Source of the DNA: Darksidea phi
Taxonomy: Eukaryota; Ascomycota; Dothideomycetes; Pleosporales; Lentitheciaceae
Length of the DNA: 64,000 nt
Direction of reading: 5' to 3'
Assembly (NCBI GenBank): GCA_030770425.1
Contig: JASJFT010000115.1
Location: 79,103 to 143,102 of the forward strand
Shown here: positions 22,500 through 32,635 of the stretch, piece by piece
How positions within the stretch are numbered: position 1 is the first letter of the stretch
Layout of the letters: every line of letters starts with the position of its first letter
Notes under the pieces: generated by a model
The model's database searches: none
Told to the model about the DNA's origin: nothing
What the model saw: only the letters and a program-made list of their open reading frames with translations
Position numbers and translations under genes: made by a program

Positions 22500-23226
22500 A
22501 TGCCGTACGAAGCTATAATAACATCTACGTTGGATACTTATGTCCTTGGTAGAAACCTCATGCAGACTTCTTTCCCTTTTCTTCACCTCTCCCACCTAAC
22601 TAAAGCTGTCCAGGACATACCTCCGCTTTCTGTGCTCGAGCAATTCAAGTCAGATAAAGTCAACTTCACGCTCAGATATGCATTGTACCAACTCTACCCT
22701 GATTCCAGCAAAGAGGGCAAAGGGAAATGCGAATCGTACCAACGCAAGGAGTACAACGACGATGAAGAAAAGATAAATAAGTGCATTGCTTATATGGGCA
22801 CCTTGGGAAAGGCGGAAAGTGTCACTTTCGACTTCAATGGCACTATCGCGAATACTCTCCCTATACCTCGAATGCTACATTGCACTCAAGAAGGAAGAGA
22901 ACGGAGGCTGTGAGAATAGTCATGGAACCTCTCCCTGCACGAGCAGTATTCTACTCAGCGCGCTCGTCCATCTTCCTTTCCAACCCTTTTAGCCGCTTAT
23001 GCTGCTGGGTTGGTCAAGGATGAGTATGTGGGTTGATGGATGCTCGGAATGCTATTCGCGAGCAAGGTGGTAATGGTGTTGATAGCGTTCCGTATGTTCT
23101 GTTTGAGGGGCGGAGAAGGGATTTTACTCTTGTGGGCGCTAAGGGGGTGGAGTACTTGAAGACAATGAGTTAGGTGGCGAAGGAGTTGAGATTTGTGGAT
23201 GTTGTAGGCGAGTTGAGGAGAAGATG
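22500..23226 (+). pseudogene. Decayed DsbA-like (FrnE type) thioredoxin-fold oxidoreductase
   Basis: The first frame starts MPYEAIITSTLDT and later has YALYQLYPDSSKEG, YNDDEEKINKC and FDFNGTIANTLP, all features of the fungal FrnE/DsbA-like family. The CPW redox codons (TGT CCT TGG at 22541-22549) survive only in a shifted frame and are followed by a stop. After 22913 the family continues in other frames: LLAAYAAGLVKDEYVG at about 22985-23030, then NAIREQGGNGVDSVPYVLFEG and RRRDFTLVGAKG up to about 23160, with stops in between. At least two frameshifts and several premature stops make this a non-functional copy. The intact gene would be a cytosolic thiol-disulfide oxidoreductase of about 215-230 residues. 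Confidence 0.75.
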
Positions 23227-24061
23227 AGAAGGATAAGGTGGTGGGAAGGGAAAAAATTACGGATTATGAGGCGGGAAAATGCGTACACGACTATCTATAT
23301 ACTTCTTGGGGATTTAGATAGGTGGTGGAAGAAGAAAAAATTCGGCGGGCTATTTGACTGCGCAACTTTGTACTTTCACTACCTTTGCCGTGTGTTCAAG
23401 ATGGGCGGCAGACTAGAATTCTTGTTAATTTCCTCTACATACCGCGTCCCTCACAGGCCAAGTCTTGCATTATGGGGAGGTTAGCTTGGTTCGCTTCAGG
23501 TAGATTTGCGGTGTTGCATCTGTAACTTAGCCCATTGTGCTTTGGGATCTGGAGACAGGCATGTGAAGAGTAGACCAGAAACGCCTTGTACGGGGTAGCT
23601 GTGCGGTGTAGTTTGCGGTATATGGTTGGGACATCTTTGCGCTAGGAATAGTGCTTATAGATAAGTGCAAGAATGGGATCGAGATGGGATTGCTTTATTC
23701 GCTTCTTACCCAAATAGGACTAACAAATGTGGAGCTATTTTAGGTAGGAGGGTGTGCAGCTGGAATGGAGCGCAGCATTATTGCGTCATATTAAGCGCTT
23801 TCAGATAGAGAAACTGCTGTATGTTTAACGCAGGGGAGTTAGGTGTAGCATTCTATTCGCGCTGAGCGAGGCTTGTCACAAAGTACATGATTGCCACTAG
23901 AGCAAGTCGTTTTCAAAAATCAAAATATGTAGCTCAGGCGTTGAAGCACAGGAAATACAGCGTAAATTATGGGGACCCGTAGTAAACTTTGATGCTACTA
24001 ATATTAGGGTTTGATTTAATCCTGAAAAGATTGAATATCATTGCTTGCACCAATCCACATT
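23227..24061. other. Intergenic, no gene
   Basis: About 830 bp between the decayed DsbA-like gene and the convergent membrane-protein gene. No recurring repeat or exon was seen. Confidence 0.4.
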
Positions 24062-26466
24062 CTACCCAAAGATCTCGCCATTCCAAGGCACTCTAACGTT
24101 CGCCCGACTCGCCTCCTCAATCCTCAATCTCTTTTCATCCCCAAACCTCTCCAAAGCACCATATCTCACACTCATACCACCTCTCTCCACAGTAACCATT
24201 TCAGGTGTCGCATTCCCATCCAGTCCTTCCAGTATCGGCGCTCCAAAAGCCCGTGCAATCTCTAGCGGGTTCAGACTGACTTTGCGGCCGAGCTCCCAGA
24301 ACCCGTTGTAGAGCGGCATCACGGCAGCAATGCCGATGACGGAGATGAGGACGCCGAGGGCGACCAAGAGGGGCGAGGTGCGGTAGGTAGTGCACATGCG
24401 GTAGCCGGTTACGGCGATAGATTGGGTCCAGGGCGCACGGAGATCTGCGAGGGCTTTTTCGGTGAATTTGGGCGCGTAGATTGAGGTATCAGTGGTGGCC
24501 ATTGAGAAGGTGATGCGGAAGGCGAGAGATTGCATTTTGGTAAGCATATCCTGCATAGGGTCTTTCCAGGTCAGGCTGCAGAGTGGATCTTCGTTGGATG
24601 ACGATTCACTTTCTGTTGCATATAGGATGCTTGCGTCGTTGCCGAAGAGGCCTGGCTCGAAAGAGGATGAATTGGAGCATGATTGAGATACTTTGGACTT
24701 TTCTTCTGGATCCCCTACTCCGCGACCTTCTACACATTTGTTGTACTGGAGTCCCGAATAGTCGGCTTTTGGCGTAAAGTTGACGGAAAGCGGCGGGAAT
24801 AGTATTTCGAATGCGAGAGGCCAGTACTTCTTCATAAGCAGATCATCTAGAGGAATCTCTTCATCGTAGATGCGCGCGTTTGGTCCGTCTGCCGCACGAT
24901 CGATGGTTCCGTTAGTGATCACGACAGGATACTCGCTTGTCACCTGTGTCAATCTGCACGTCTGCACCTCCACAACGCCTTTGCATGAGCTCGTGGCCTT
25001 GTGAATAGTATTCAGAAGTAAACCTCCTTCTTCCTGCTTGTAACTGATGGAAAAGAACGTCGGGTTGAACTCGTTTTGCTGGCGAGCTAAGCAGGTACTA
25101 GCGCATCGTGACTCGGAGGTGGGTATGCAGGTTTTGCACTCTTCGGGGAGAGAGCTGAGGTCGAAAGGCTCGGTAGTGGAAGCGCATTCGGTTTTGAACG
25201 AGAATCCCTAACAATGTATGAGTAGTGAGGGAGGTTCGATGATGCGTCTTGCATACCTTGATAATCCCAGTGCAATAATCCCCACACTCTTTGAGATGTT
25301 GGTTGAAGGGGATTGGATTGCTAGCGCTCAAATCCTTGAGCAGACTTGAAAATGCTTCTGTGACCTCTCCCTGTTTCCGGGGATCTGATGAATTACTTTG
25401 GAAGTATTGTATGATAGGGTAAGGCGCGATCTGTAGATCTACGATACCTTGAGTGTCGATTCTAGCACCATGGTCAAGTGTCAGAGCCCGCTGGAATAGA
25501 GGCCCTCGGGCGAATGAAAGGGCTGCAAGCACGCAAGCAATGGCCACAGTGTTGAATCTCAGTCGTGCTAGTCTTTTCAAAGCTAGCGAAAGATGTACCG
25601 ATTCGTAAGTATCGTGTAACCTAGATAGCTGCGACTGTCAGCATGGCCTATAAAAGTTTGGACCTGAAGAGAGAGTCCAGGGGATGAACGCACCGTAGTT
25701 CCGTGCAGTAGCTGGTGCCAGAACCTGATCACTACGCCCTCTGCTAGAGCGAACAGTATTAGGAAGTTCATTACCATCTCGAATACTGAGATGTAGACGT
25801 GTGGTTGTGCATTGTCTTTTCCGAACCTCCAGTCTTCCGTGGACATGCCATGGCTGGCGAGGAGGATACCAGCGGACGCACCAGTCACTAAGCGAATGAG
25901 CAATTCATCCTGTGATCGCATTGGTCGTACTCACATATTAAAATTAGGAGTAAAGCTCCAACTCCCCACCAAGGAAACCGCACCCAGAATCCGGTCTTCC
26001 ACGGCTCCAGTATATGACGAGGATGGCGGAAGTATCGTCTGGAGGTTCGAGATAGATTTTCCTCCGTTATAACAAAATCAGTCTCCTGGACCGCTGGCTT
26101 CGGGGCCTCCTGAATTGTGGATCTGAAGTGCGTCGAGTTTGCCCACGCCACGGGCTCCTGGTACGGAGGGCCGAGCACAGCTCCGTTACCAAATAACGAA
26201 GGTTCCATACGTGGTAACGGCGACGGTAGAGGTCTGGCTGTTGGTTGTTCAGCGGGTAATGCATGCTGCAGATCGATCGGAGAAACCACCCATGATTGAG
26301 CTCGCTCTGGGGTAGAAGATTCAGCTGACGATTTTGGACGAGGATCTGGATGATATGGCTGGTACTGTGATTGCTGACGCTCGGACATTGAAAGGATCGA
26401 AACTCTGCCATCATCAATAGGTCTCGATGCGTGGGCATACGCTGATCCAAATTCTCTGGCGACCAT
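24062..26466 (-). CDS. Multi-pass fungal membrane protein with large extracytosolic domain (749 aa)
   Basis: Four exons (26466-25935, 25887-25694, 25634-25257, 25207-24062) join in phase. Residues 1-150 are Pro/Ser-rich cytosolic sequence. Membrane helices follow at FPWWGVGALLLILI, VFEMVMNFLILFALAEGVVI, and FNTVAIACVLAALSFARGPLFQRA. A Cys-rich extracytosolic domain of about 350 residues follows (including CKTCIPTSESRCASTC), then a last helix (SPLLVALGVLISVIGIAAVM) and a 75-residue tail. The pattern of N-terminal helices, a conserved GPLLQRA-type sequence, a Cys-rich loop and a single C-terminal helix occurs in large lineage-expanded fungal families of unknown role (DUF3176-like). The exact family is uncertain, and so is the function. 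Confidence 0.8.
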
Positions 26467-27559
26467 TGTGAATATCGTAACGGAAGTGAATGTAGAAGTC
26501 CCTCTAGGGGTCGTATGTCATCTCATGACTGGAGACTGTAGGCGAGTAGGTATAAGATCCCGGCCGAAAAATAAGGCTGTCAAGGCGTCGTCTTAGTCGA
26601 TGTGGAGACTCCGTGGCAAAGCTCGTAATGTGCGGAGTACAGGGTATGGCCAACCAGTGCCTCTCCCAGTGTCAAAGACCAACTGCTACGAGCACAGTCC
26701 ACAGTCCGAAGGAGGAGAACTGCTTTAAGTATTGTACTCTAGGAGCTAGCATCCATCCCATGGGATAAACCGTTCCTGCAGGACCAGGCTAGCCCCAAGC
26801 GAATCTCGGGATTCTCTACCCGAGAACGCGAGCCCACCTTTTCGCGTAGACTCCCAGAAGTCTAGATAGTTTGCGGAGGAGCTAGGGGGCTGCTTTCCTA
26901 ACGGGGCCTATGTCGCTGGCTCGTGAAACATAAACGAGCTCCTACCGAAAAGGCTTAGGTCAAGAGCGAGGCTGTGCATAAGCCCCTCGCTGTTGTGTCA
27001 TTTAACGCTGGATGAGTACTACAAGAATACTTTTCTGTCTCTCTCTGGCGGTTATTCGAGGGGGTTATGGTAACCCTTTCATTCTTCAAAGCGCTGGTGT
27101 TCTAGCATTGTCTTCTGGAAGAAACGTTAGATCGAACGGTGTGCCTTGGCTTGCGCCTCGCTTCTAACATGTTTCCGAAAAGGTTTCAGCCATTTCAGAG
27201 TCAGTTCCGTAACATGGAGACGATTCTCAGCGTCGTTGCCAACAGCAGTCCGCAGGGGGTGTCACATTGGGGGCCTGGCGCGATCTCGCGCGTGATGCGT
27301 TTCGTACGACAGAGACGTGCTTGGGCGACGGCTCCCTTCTTAGAATCCTCTGAGACCTTTGCTTATTTTAGTGGTTGACGGATAATCTTTGCCGAAAGTT
27401 AGCAGCGTGAAAACTGGTCGATGCTACATAGTTGAGTTTGAGACAGAAAGACTTGGCTAAACCTAAGCTACTTGGGGGGGGGGGGTAAGCCGCCTGGGCC
27501 TAGTAGCCGCCCACCCAACAAAAATAGGCCGCCCTCACAAAATACGCCAGAATCAACAA
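26467..27559. other. Intergenic / decayed repetitive DNA
   Basis: The promoter side of the membrane-protein gene passes into sequence without coding signal. A run of 12 G sits at 27474-27485 just outside the transposase relic. No complete element could be delimited. Confidence 0.35.
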
Positions 27560-27990
27560 CGCTCTATTACAATTTTCACTGTATACACATGGCTTCGAAG
27601 CTAGGGATATCAGCTGCCCTTTCACCGTTTTGCGCACTGTTTGATACAATAGATGTAGAGGCCTGAGCCTTTGAAGCAGCTGCCTCAGCAATAGCACGCT
27701 CAATAGCCCCAGGCTCAGCAAACCTCTAATTCTAATCAACAGTAATTCGCTTGCGCTTCTTCGTTGAGGATGTAGTCTGTAGCTGATTCCTAAGCTTCGT
27801 ATTTTCTATTCTCTCTAGTACTAGCTAAGTATTAGCTAGGCTAATAGCCTTTGCTACTTTGTTGATAACGAGCCGGGTAGTTCGAGCGCGATTCTCTGAT
27901 TTCTCTATAACCTAATAGGCCTTATATAGATCCATAGGTTTCTGGGGTATACAATAGAGCGCGCTGCTCGAATCGATATCGTTCGATAGA
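27560..27990 (-). mobile_element. Degenerate pogo/Tigger-type (DDE) transposase C-terminal relic
   Basis: On the minus strand a broken frame reads KPMDLYKAY, then ENRARTTRLVINKVAKAI, LERIENTKLRNQLQ, TTSSTKKRKRITVD and FAEPGAIERAIAEAAASK. This is the basic, coiled C-terminal tail seen on fungal pogo/Fot1/Tigger-family transposases. Several stops (for example after KAY, LANT and VD) interrupt it, and the catalytic DDE region is absent. TAG stops where Gln codons are expected agree with C-to-T decay by RIP. A G-run (27474-27485) lies outside its 3' end. Confidence 0.6.
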
Positions 27991-28813
27991 GGTGGTGGTA
28001 TTGATACTCGATTCAGAATCTGTGACGATTCAAGCACCTTACTAGGATTAACGTGTATACTAAGCGAGCTGCGCACCTAAGTGAGCTGCGTGTTATACGT
28101 TGTACGTGCTTTGACACGGGATCCGGGTTAGGGCCGATAGCACGTTTGTCGTACCGTTGGGTTCTGATAGGTCAAGGTAAAGTTAACAAATTCTATTACT
28201 AGAATAACTACTTAAGAAAAGATCTAATCTTATTCGTAAACGTTAATTGTAAGAAAGAAGATTAATTACGAAGAGTTAAAATAGAAAGTCTAGGAGATCC
28301 TCCGCTTTCTTATATCCTTCGTTAGAAGGATTGGTCGCTATAGTCGTTACGCCCCCTCCTACAACCGTTATAGCCATATCCGTTATAGTTATTATAGTCG
28401 CTATAATCAGATCGAGAAAGGATGATCAATCAATTCCGATATTCCCGACTAGAGTGAACGTGGACGTTGTTTGGCACCTGTCGATGAACTCGAGGAGCCT
28501 CTCCTTGTGAATATTTTCATATTACCTTCAGACACCAACGCACGGAGAATGGCCCCAGGTACCATGGAATGTCACATTTGAGAGCTATATGCAACTAAAA
28601 TGAAGGACGAAGTGATCGCAGCGTATGATGCTTGCTGTATTGGATTGGTTTATAAATCGAAGGAAGGAAAATAACGAATGTAAAGCCCTCCGTAAGAGGA
28701 TACATGTAACGAATGGCAACAAGGAAGCATCCCCCTCCCCTCCTCCAGAGAGCCCCCCATACAGCAACCAAGTTTGTGCCACTGCACTGCTAAATACAGC
28801 CTCAGGAAATCAT
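27991..28813. other. Repeat-derived, AT-biased intergenic DNA
   Basis: 28140-28410 is rich in TA and in short repeated words (GTTATAG, CGCTATAGTCG, CGTTATAG), suggesting a degraded LTR or other element. No gene was seen until the stop of the next minus-strand gene at 28814. Confidence 0.4.
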
Positions 28814-29614
28814 TCAAATAATCTCGGCCTCCTTCAGCGCAACCCGTAGTTCACGAACCCCATGGATACGCTTGCTGTCCTGAAAGACCTTATGTGGGCC
28901 TTTTGTCGTCGCAGCGTGCACATCATTTCCCTTACAGGAGATGATACCGTCTTCCTGGTCAAAGGCCCACCCGGTTACTCGATAGATACGTCCATAATTA
29001 GCCTCAGATTCTTTGAGCATGACGGTCCCAGCATTCGCCCCCAGCACAAACTCGGCAAGCTTCTCCTGTGGTTCATTGCTGAGGACTTGAAGACCGAGGA
29101 GGTGCTCAAGTTTGTTGGATTGGAGATATTGAATCACCTCGTGAAAGAAGTCAGGCTTGACGTCTGTCATATCGGCAGGAGGTCCCTCGCGATACTCATA
29201 TGCAACAAAGGAGCCGTCTCCAGTGAGTGCATAAATGTGACCATGGATGTTCTCCAGATCGACCTCGTTGATATCAGTCGGCTTGGTCCAACAGCCGGAC
29301 GGCTCCTGGACGCTCTTGCCCAACATGACCATGTCGCGTTCCAGTTTGAAATGTCCATGGATCAGATGCAGTCCGAATTTCGTCTGGACATTGTATCGGA
29401 GGAAAATACCGGCAAGGTTCTTCAGGTGCTCTTCGGCAACGTGCGGCTGATCTGCATCATCCGGAAGATGGTTGTACCTGTAAGAAGCTATCAGTTGAAG
29501 AGCTACATCATGGACAACGGGGTCTTACACTTCGGATGATCGGCTCAGATTCGAAAGGTAGGGAGCCACGTGGAGCCCAGGGATGACTTGGTGATCAAGC
29601 ACTGCGGTTGCCAT
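28814..29614 (-). CDS. Uncharacterised fungal protein (249 aa)
   Basis: Exon 1 is 29614-29529 (MATAVLDHQVIPGLHVAPYL) and exon 2 is 29477-28814, joined by a 51-nt intron (GTAAGA..TTACAG) in phase 2. The protein is soluble, without signal peptide or membrane helix. Segments such as YNVQTKFGLHLIHGHFKL, IYALTGDGSFVAYEYREGP and LLGLQVL recall a fungal family of unknown function found in many Pezizomycotina, often in several copies; I have no reaction for it. The gene is intact even though it lies among decayed elements, and a 55-bp direct duplication sits 188 bp upstream of its start. Confidence 0.75.
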
Positions 29615-29801
29615 GACGGAATTTTGTCGATCTTTCCTTGTCTCAAGCGCTTGTTTTGGAAGAATAGGCAAAGCTATTTGTTGAAGAATAGATATGATTT
29701 CCGAGGCAAAAGAGAGGTTGAATATGAGATTTATAGTACTATTTCTGTTCGGGCCGGCGTTGCGGTCTCTGTGCCAGACGTTGCGGCACAGCACAATGCC
29801 A

Positions 29802-29911
29802 GTGACAACTTGCAGGACCGTGTCAGACGGAGAGTCTAATACTTGATTACCCAGAGGTGACAACTTGCAGAACCGTGTCGGACGGAGAGTCTAATACTTG
29901 ACTGCCCGGAG
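29802..29911. repeat. Tandem duplication, two 55-bp units
   Basis: The unit starting GTGACAACTTGCAG at 29802 is repeated from 29857. Each contains ACCGTGTC..ACGGAGAGTCTAAT and ACTTGA. The copies differ at a few sites, mostly transitions. It lies in the promoter region of the minus-strand gene starting at 29614. Confidence 0.85.
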
Positions 29912-29950
29912 AAAGGACTGTGCCGCAGCGCGTAAAGATGTTAAAATTAA

Positions 29951-30056
29951 AGACTGAATGATGTGATTGATGAGCTCCCCCGTGTGACACGCTCGTGCAG
30001 GTGGGTCTTCTACCCCGCATGTAGAGGAGTCACACATCAATCACGTCGTTCAGTCT
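29951..30056. repeat. 106-bp inverted repeat (hairpin or MITE-like)
   Basis: The left arm AGACTGAATGATGTGATTGA.. (29951-29972) pairs with the right arm ..TCACGTCGTTCAGTCT (30035-30056) over 22 nt with 2 mismatches. Part of the inside also pairs (GTGTGAC with GTCACAC). It is non-coding and lies between two divergent genes. Confidence 0.8.
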
Positions 30057-30225
30057 CTGGTTGGTTTGACATCTCTAAGCGCCGCGGCGCGGTTGTTTTC
30101 TCTATACGATTCGGATTCACTACCCCGCATGTGCCGCTAGCGACCCAGATTACATAAGCATAGCGGAGAAACGAGCTGGTTTAGCTGACAAGCGACAACT
30201 CTGCCGGCTTCACACCTATCTCAGT

Positions 30226-31295
30226 ATGTCCAACCAAAGCCAAACAGACAATTCTATCCCGGTGTATACTATCGATGCATCAATCTCGGCGTTATTCACT
30301 TCTCACACAACAACAACTCAAGGAGAGTGTGACAAGCGAGCGACGTCTCTTCTTTCAGCCCCCGTTACGCCAGTTCCAATTCAAGGAGCATTTAGCTACA
30401 CAGTTGTTGGAGGGTCTCCGCCCAGCCTTGTTCAGTTTCGATGCTCAGAGTCAGACATTGATATGAACCTCCTTCATCTCGCTCGCTCAATTCATGGTGG
30501 CTTAGTTGCCAGCACCATCAGTCATGGCCATATTGGGCTTTCTCAGCCTCTTTCCATTTACATCATTGAAAAGCTGCCAGGCATCACGTATATGGAGTCG
30601 TGCCTTACGAATGGTGTAACTGCAGCACTTTCCCCAGAACAGTCTCAGCGACAGAAAAACACTGTCATAGATTTCGCACGGTAACTTATATCCCTTAATA
30701 CACCATATCATATACGCCAACTAACATCCTTGTTAGTTTCTTTGCTGCCTCCTGGAAAGCCCCACAGCCAATGGAGGCCCTCTCGGTTCAGGACTCCTTC
30801 ATGAGCAAGCTCCAGTTGCTCGCCCAAAAACTGCCTTCCCGCTTTTCTGATTCGGTGGAAGAGCTTAGTAACAATCTTAGCTTACTCTTCTCCGAAGGGT
30901 ACCCCGCCGTCCTAACCCACGGCGACTTATGCGAAATGAACTTTCTGGTTGACCCAGAAACGGGTCACTTAACGGGCGTCATTGACTGGGCTGAAGCTGG
31001 AATTCTGCCATTTGGATGTGCGTTATGGGGCTTGGAGAATATATTAGGATTCATGGATAGACGTGGGTGGCACTACTTTGACAGCTACCAGGAATTAGAG
31101 GACCTGTTTTGGCGGTCATTCAAGGACTCTGTCGGCGAGACTTTGGACGGAAAGTGGAGAGCCATCCAGGTTGCGAGACGAATTGGTATCTTATTTCGGT
31201 ACGGTTTTCGCTGGGATGAAGCGTTACGGGAGAGGATCATCGTCGAGAACGATTCAGGTATGAAGTACTTGGATGCCTTCATAATAGGAACTTGA
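30226..31295 (+). CDS. APH-family (aminoglycoside/choline kinase-like) phosphotransferase
   Basis: Exons 30226-30680 and 30737-31295 with a 56-nt intron (GTAACT..GTTAG) encode 337 aa. The C-terminal lobe has the Brenner-type catalytic motif HGDLCEMN (His213, Asp215, Asn220) and the metal-binding VIDWAEAG (Asp235). The N-terminal lobe is shorter than usual and has a recognisable hinge (YIIEKLPGITYMES). Fungal genomes carry many such genes, and their substrates are mostly unknown; small molecules rather than proteins are expected. Resistance to an antibiotic cannot be inferred. The gene is intact but flanked by an inverted repeat upstream and the AT-rich island downstream. Confidence 0.82.
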
Positions 31296-31479
31296 ACGCA
31301 GCTCAAGTCCTGGTCTATACTTGGATGGAATCAAGCCTCTTTACGCCCGAGCTCGGCGTTTGAACTACACCCTTGCAGCTGATGAATCGGGTGTTGTCTC
31401 GCTCATCAACACAGTAATTCTCAGCAGGTGCTTGACCAATGCTTGTTCGGATGGTTCCGTCAGCTGGCTGCACTACGGT

Positions 31480-32240
31480 TCCAGTCCCCCCTAAATTAGG
31501 GGGGCCCGGCGGGGCCCTAATTAGGGCCCAGATTGACACACAATTAGGGGGGCGCGGGGCCCTAATTTTAAGAAAAATAAGACAAAATTATTTACGATAT
31601 TTTTCCTAATTATTTTTACAATTTTTTTTTTAGAAATAGTTTGAAAAAATTAATTCTCTTATTACTACTTTATATACTATCAAGAGCCCTCACAATTAGT
31701 CGACTAATCGTGAGGGCTTACTAGGTACAGCGAACCAACAGCCCTCGCGATTGAACGACTAATCGCGTGAGCTCAGCGGCTGGCTGATATCGAGCTCAGC
31801 GGCTGGCCTATATTAAGCTCAGTATTAGGCTTAGTATCAAGCTCAGTATCAGGCTCAGTAACTGGCCTATATCGAGCTCGGCGGCTGGCCTATATCTGGC
31901 TTAGTAGCTGGCTGATATCGAGCTTAATAGCTGGCTGATATCAGGCTTAGTATTAGACTTAGTATTAGGCCTACGTATAGCTCGCTCCGCTTTTCAATTC
32001 TCGTTTCCGAAAGATTGGGTGATTTATATAACTAGTTTTTATTTCTAATATAAATAAATTTTTATATAATTTAAATATAGTCTTAATATTATAAAAATAT
32101 AATAAATTTATAAAGATAGAAAGCTTAGGTAATTAATATTAAGCTAGAATAACTAGTCTCTAGCTTATCTAACTAATAAATAAAGGTCTGTATTAGTGTA
32201 GTTAGTAAGCCGAGCTAAAATTACTATGGGCCGAGCTGCT
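31480..32240. repeat. AT-rich island with palindromes and a minisatellite (RIP-like)
   Basis: It starts with hairpin-forming runs (CCCCCCTAAATTAGGGGGG near 31488) repeated in variants at 31520 and 31540. An almost pure A/T stretch (31560-31680) follows, then a 34-nt near-perfect palindrome (31685-31718, core TTAGTCGACTAA), a related imperfect copy (31741-31774), a minisatellite, and a second A/T-dense block (32010-32190). Palindromic terminal-repeat-like words together with TA enrichment suggest nested, mutated transposon ends. Confidence 0.7.
31771..31975. repeat. Degenerate minisatellite, units of about 20-24 bp
   Basis: About nine to ten units share GAGCTCAGCGGCTGGC and GATATC or CTATATC. 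C/T and G/A differences between units (GGCTGG versus TATTAG-type variants) fit point mutation after amplification. Confidence 0.7.
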
Positions 32241-32635
32241 CCCTCCATTTATCCCTTGCAGCGGTAAGAGCGCCCGTACACGGGCCACATCCTCTGTCCA
32301 ATCGGATGATAGATAGTTGAAGCCGTCCTTGTTTCGCCCTTTAGCCTGAACTTTAGTATATCCCACGGCTTAGTCAGCGGAACTCGGATCCATAGCATCC
32401 GTAGAACAATACATAGTTAGCGCCTTCCTTAGGTGCATATAGCTGCGTGGATATCCTGGTGATGTCTATCACAATCTCTCCCATGCATACTCTGTGCAAG
32501 TTGGGGGCTGGGCATAGGTTACAAGACAGCGAGGCACATACCGTACCCACCGTCCCACACCTCGTTTTGACGTGTGAGCCTCTATACCGTTGACTTTGCT
32601 CCTCACATCTCAACCGTCTCTCACCAATCTTCGCC
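32241..32635. other. Upstream region of the PSST-like gene
   Basis: About 400 bp between the AT-rich island and the first ATG of the PSST-like gene. Base composition returns to normal here. The minus-strand frame 32374-32880 overlaps the gene and is regarded as a shadow. Confidence 0.4.

Noticed and set aside
30226..31295. APH-like gene considered as an antibiotic resistance determinant
   Set aside because: The family is very large in fungi with mostly unknown substrates. No evidence links this gene to aminoglycosides or hygromycin.
31480..31560. C6/G6-TAATTA runs considered as telomere repeats
   Set aside because: They do not form TTAGGG arrays and lie between normal genes. Transposon-end hairpins are more likely.
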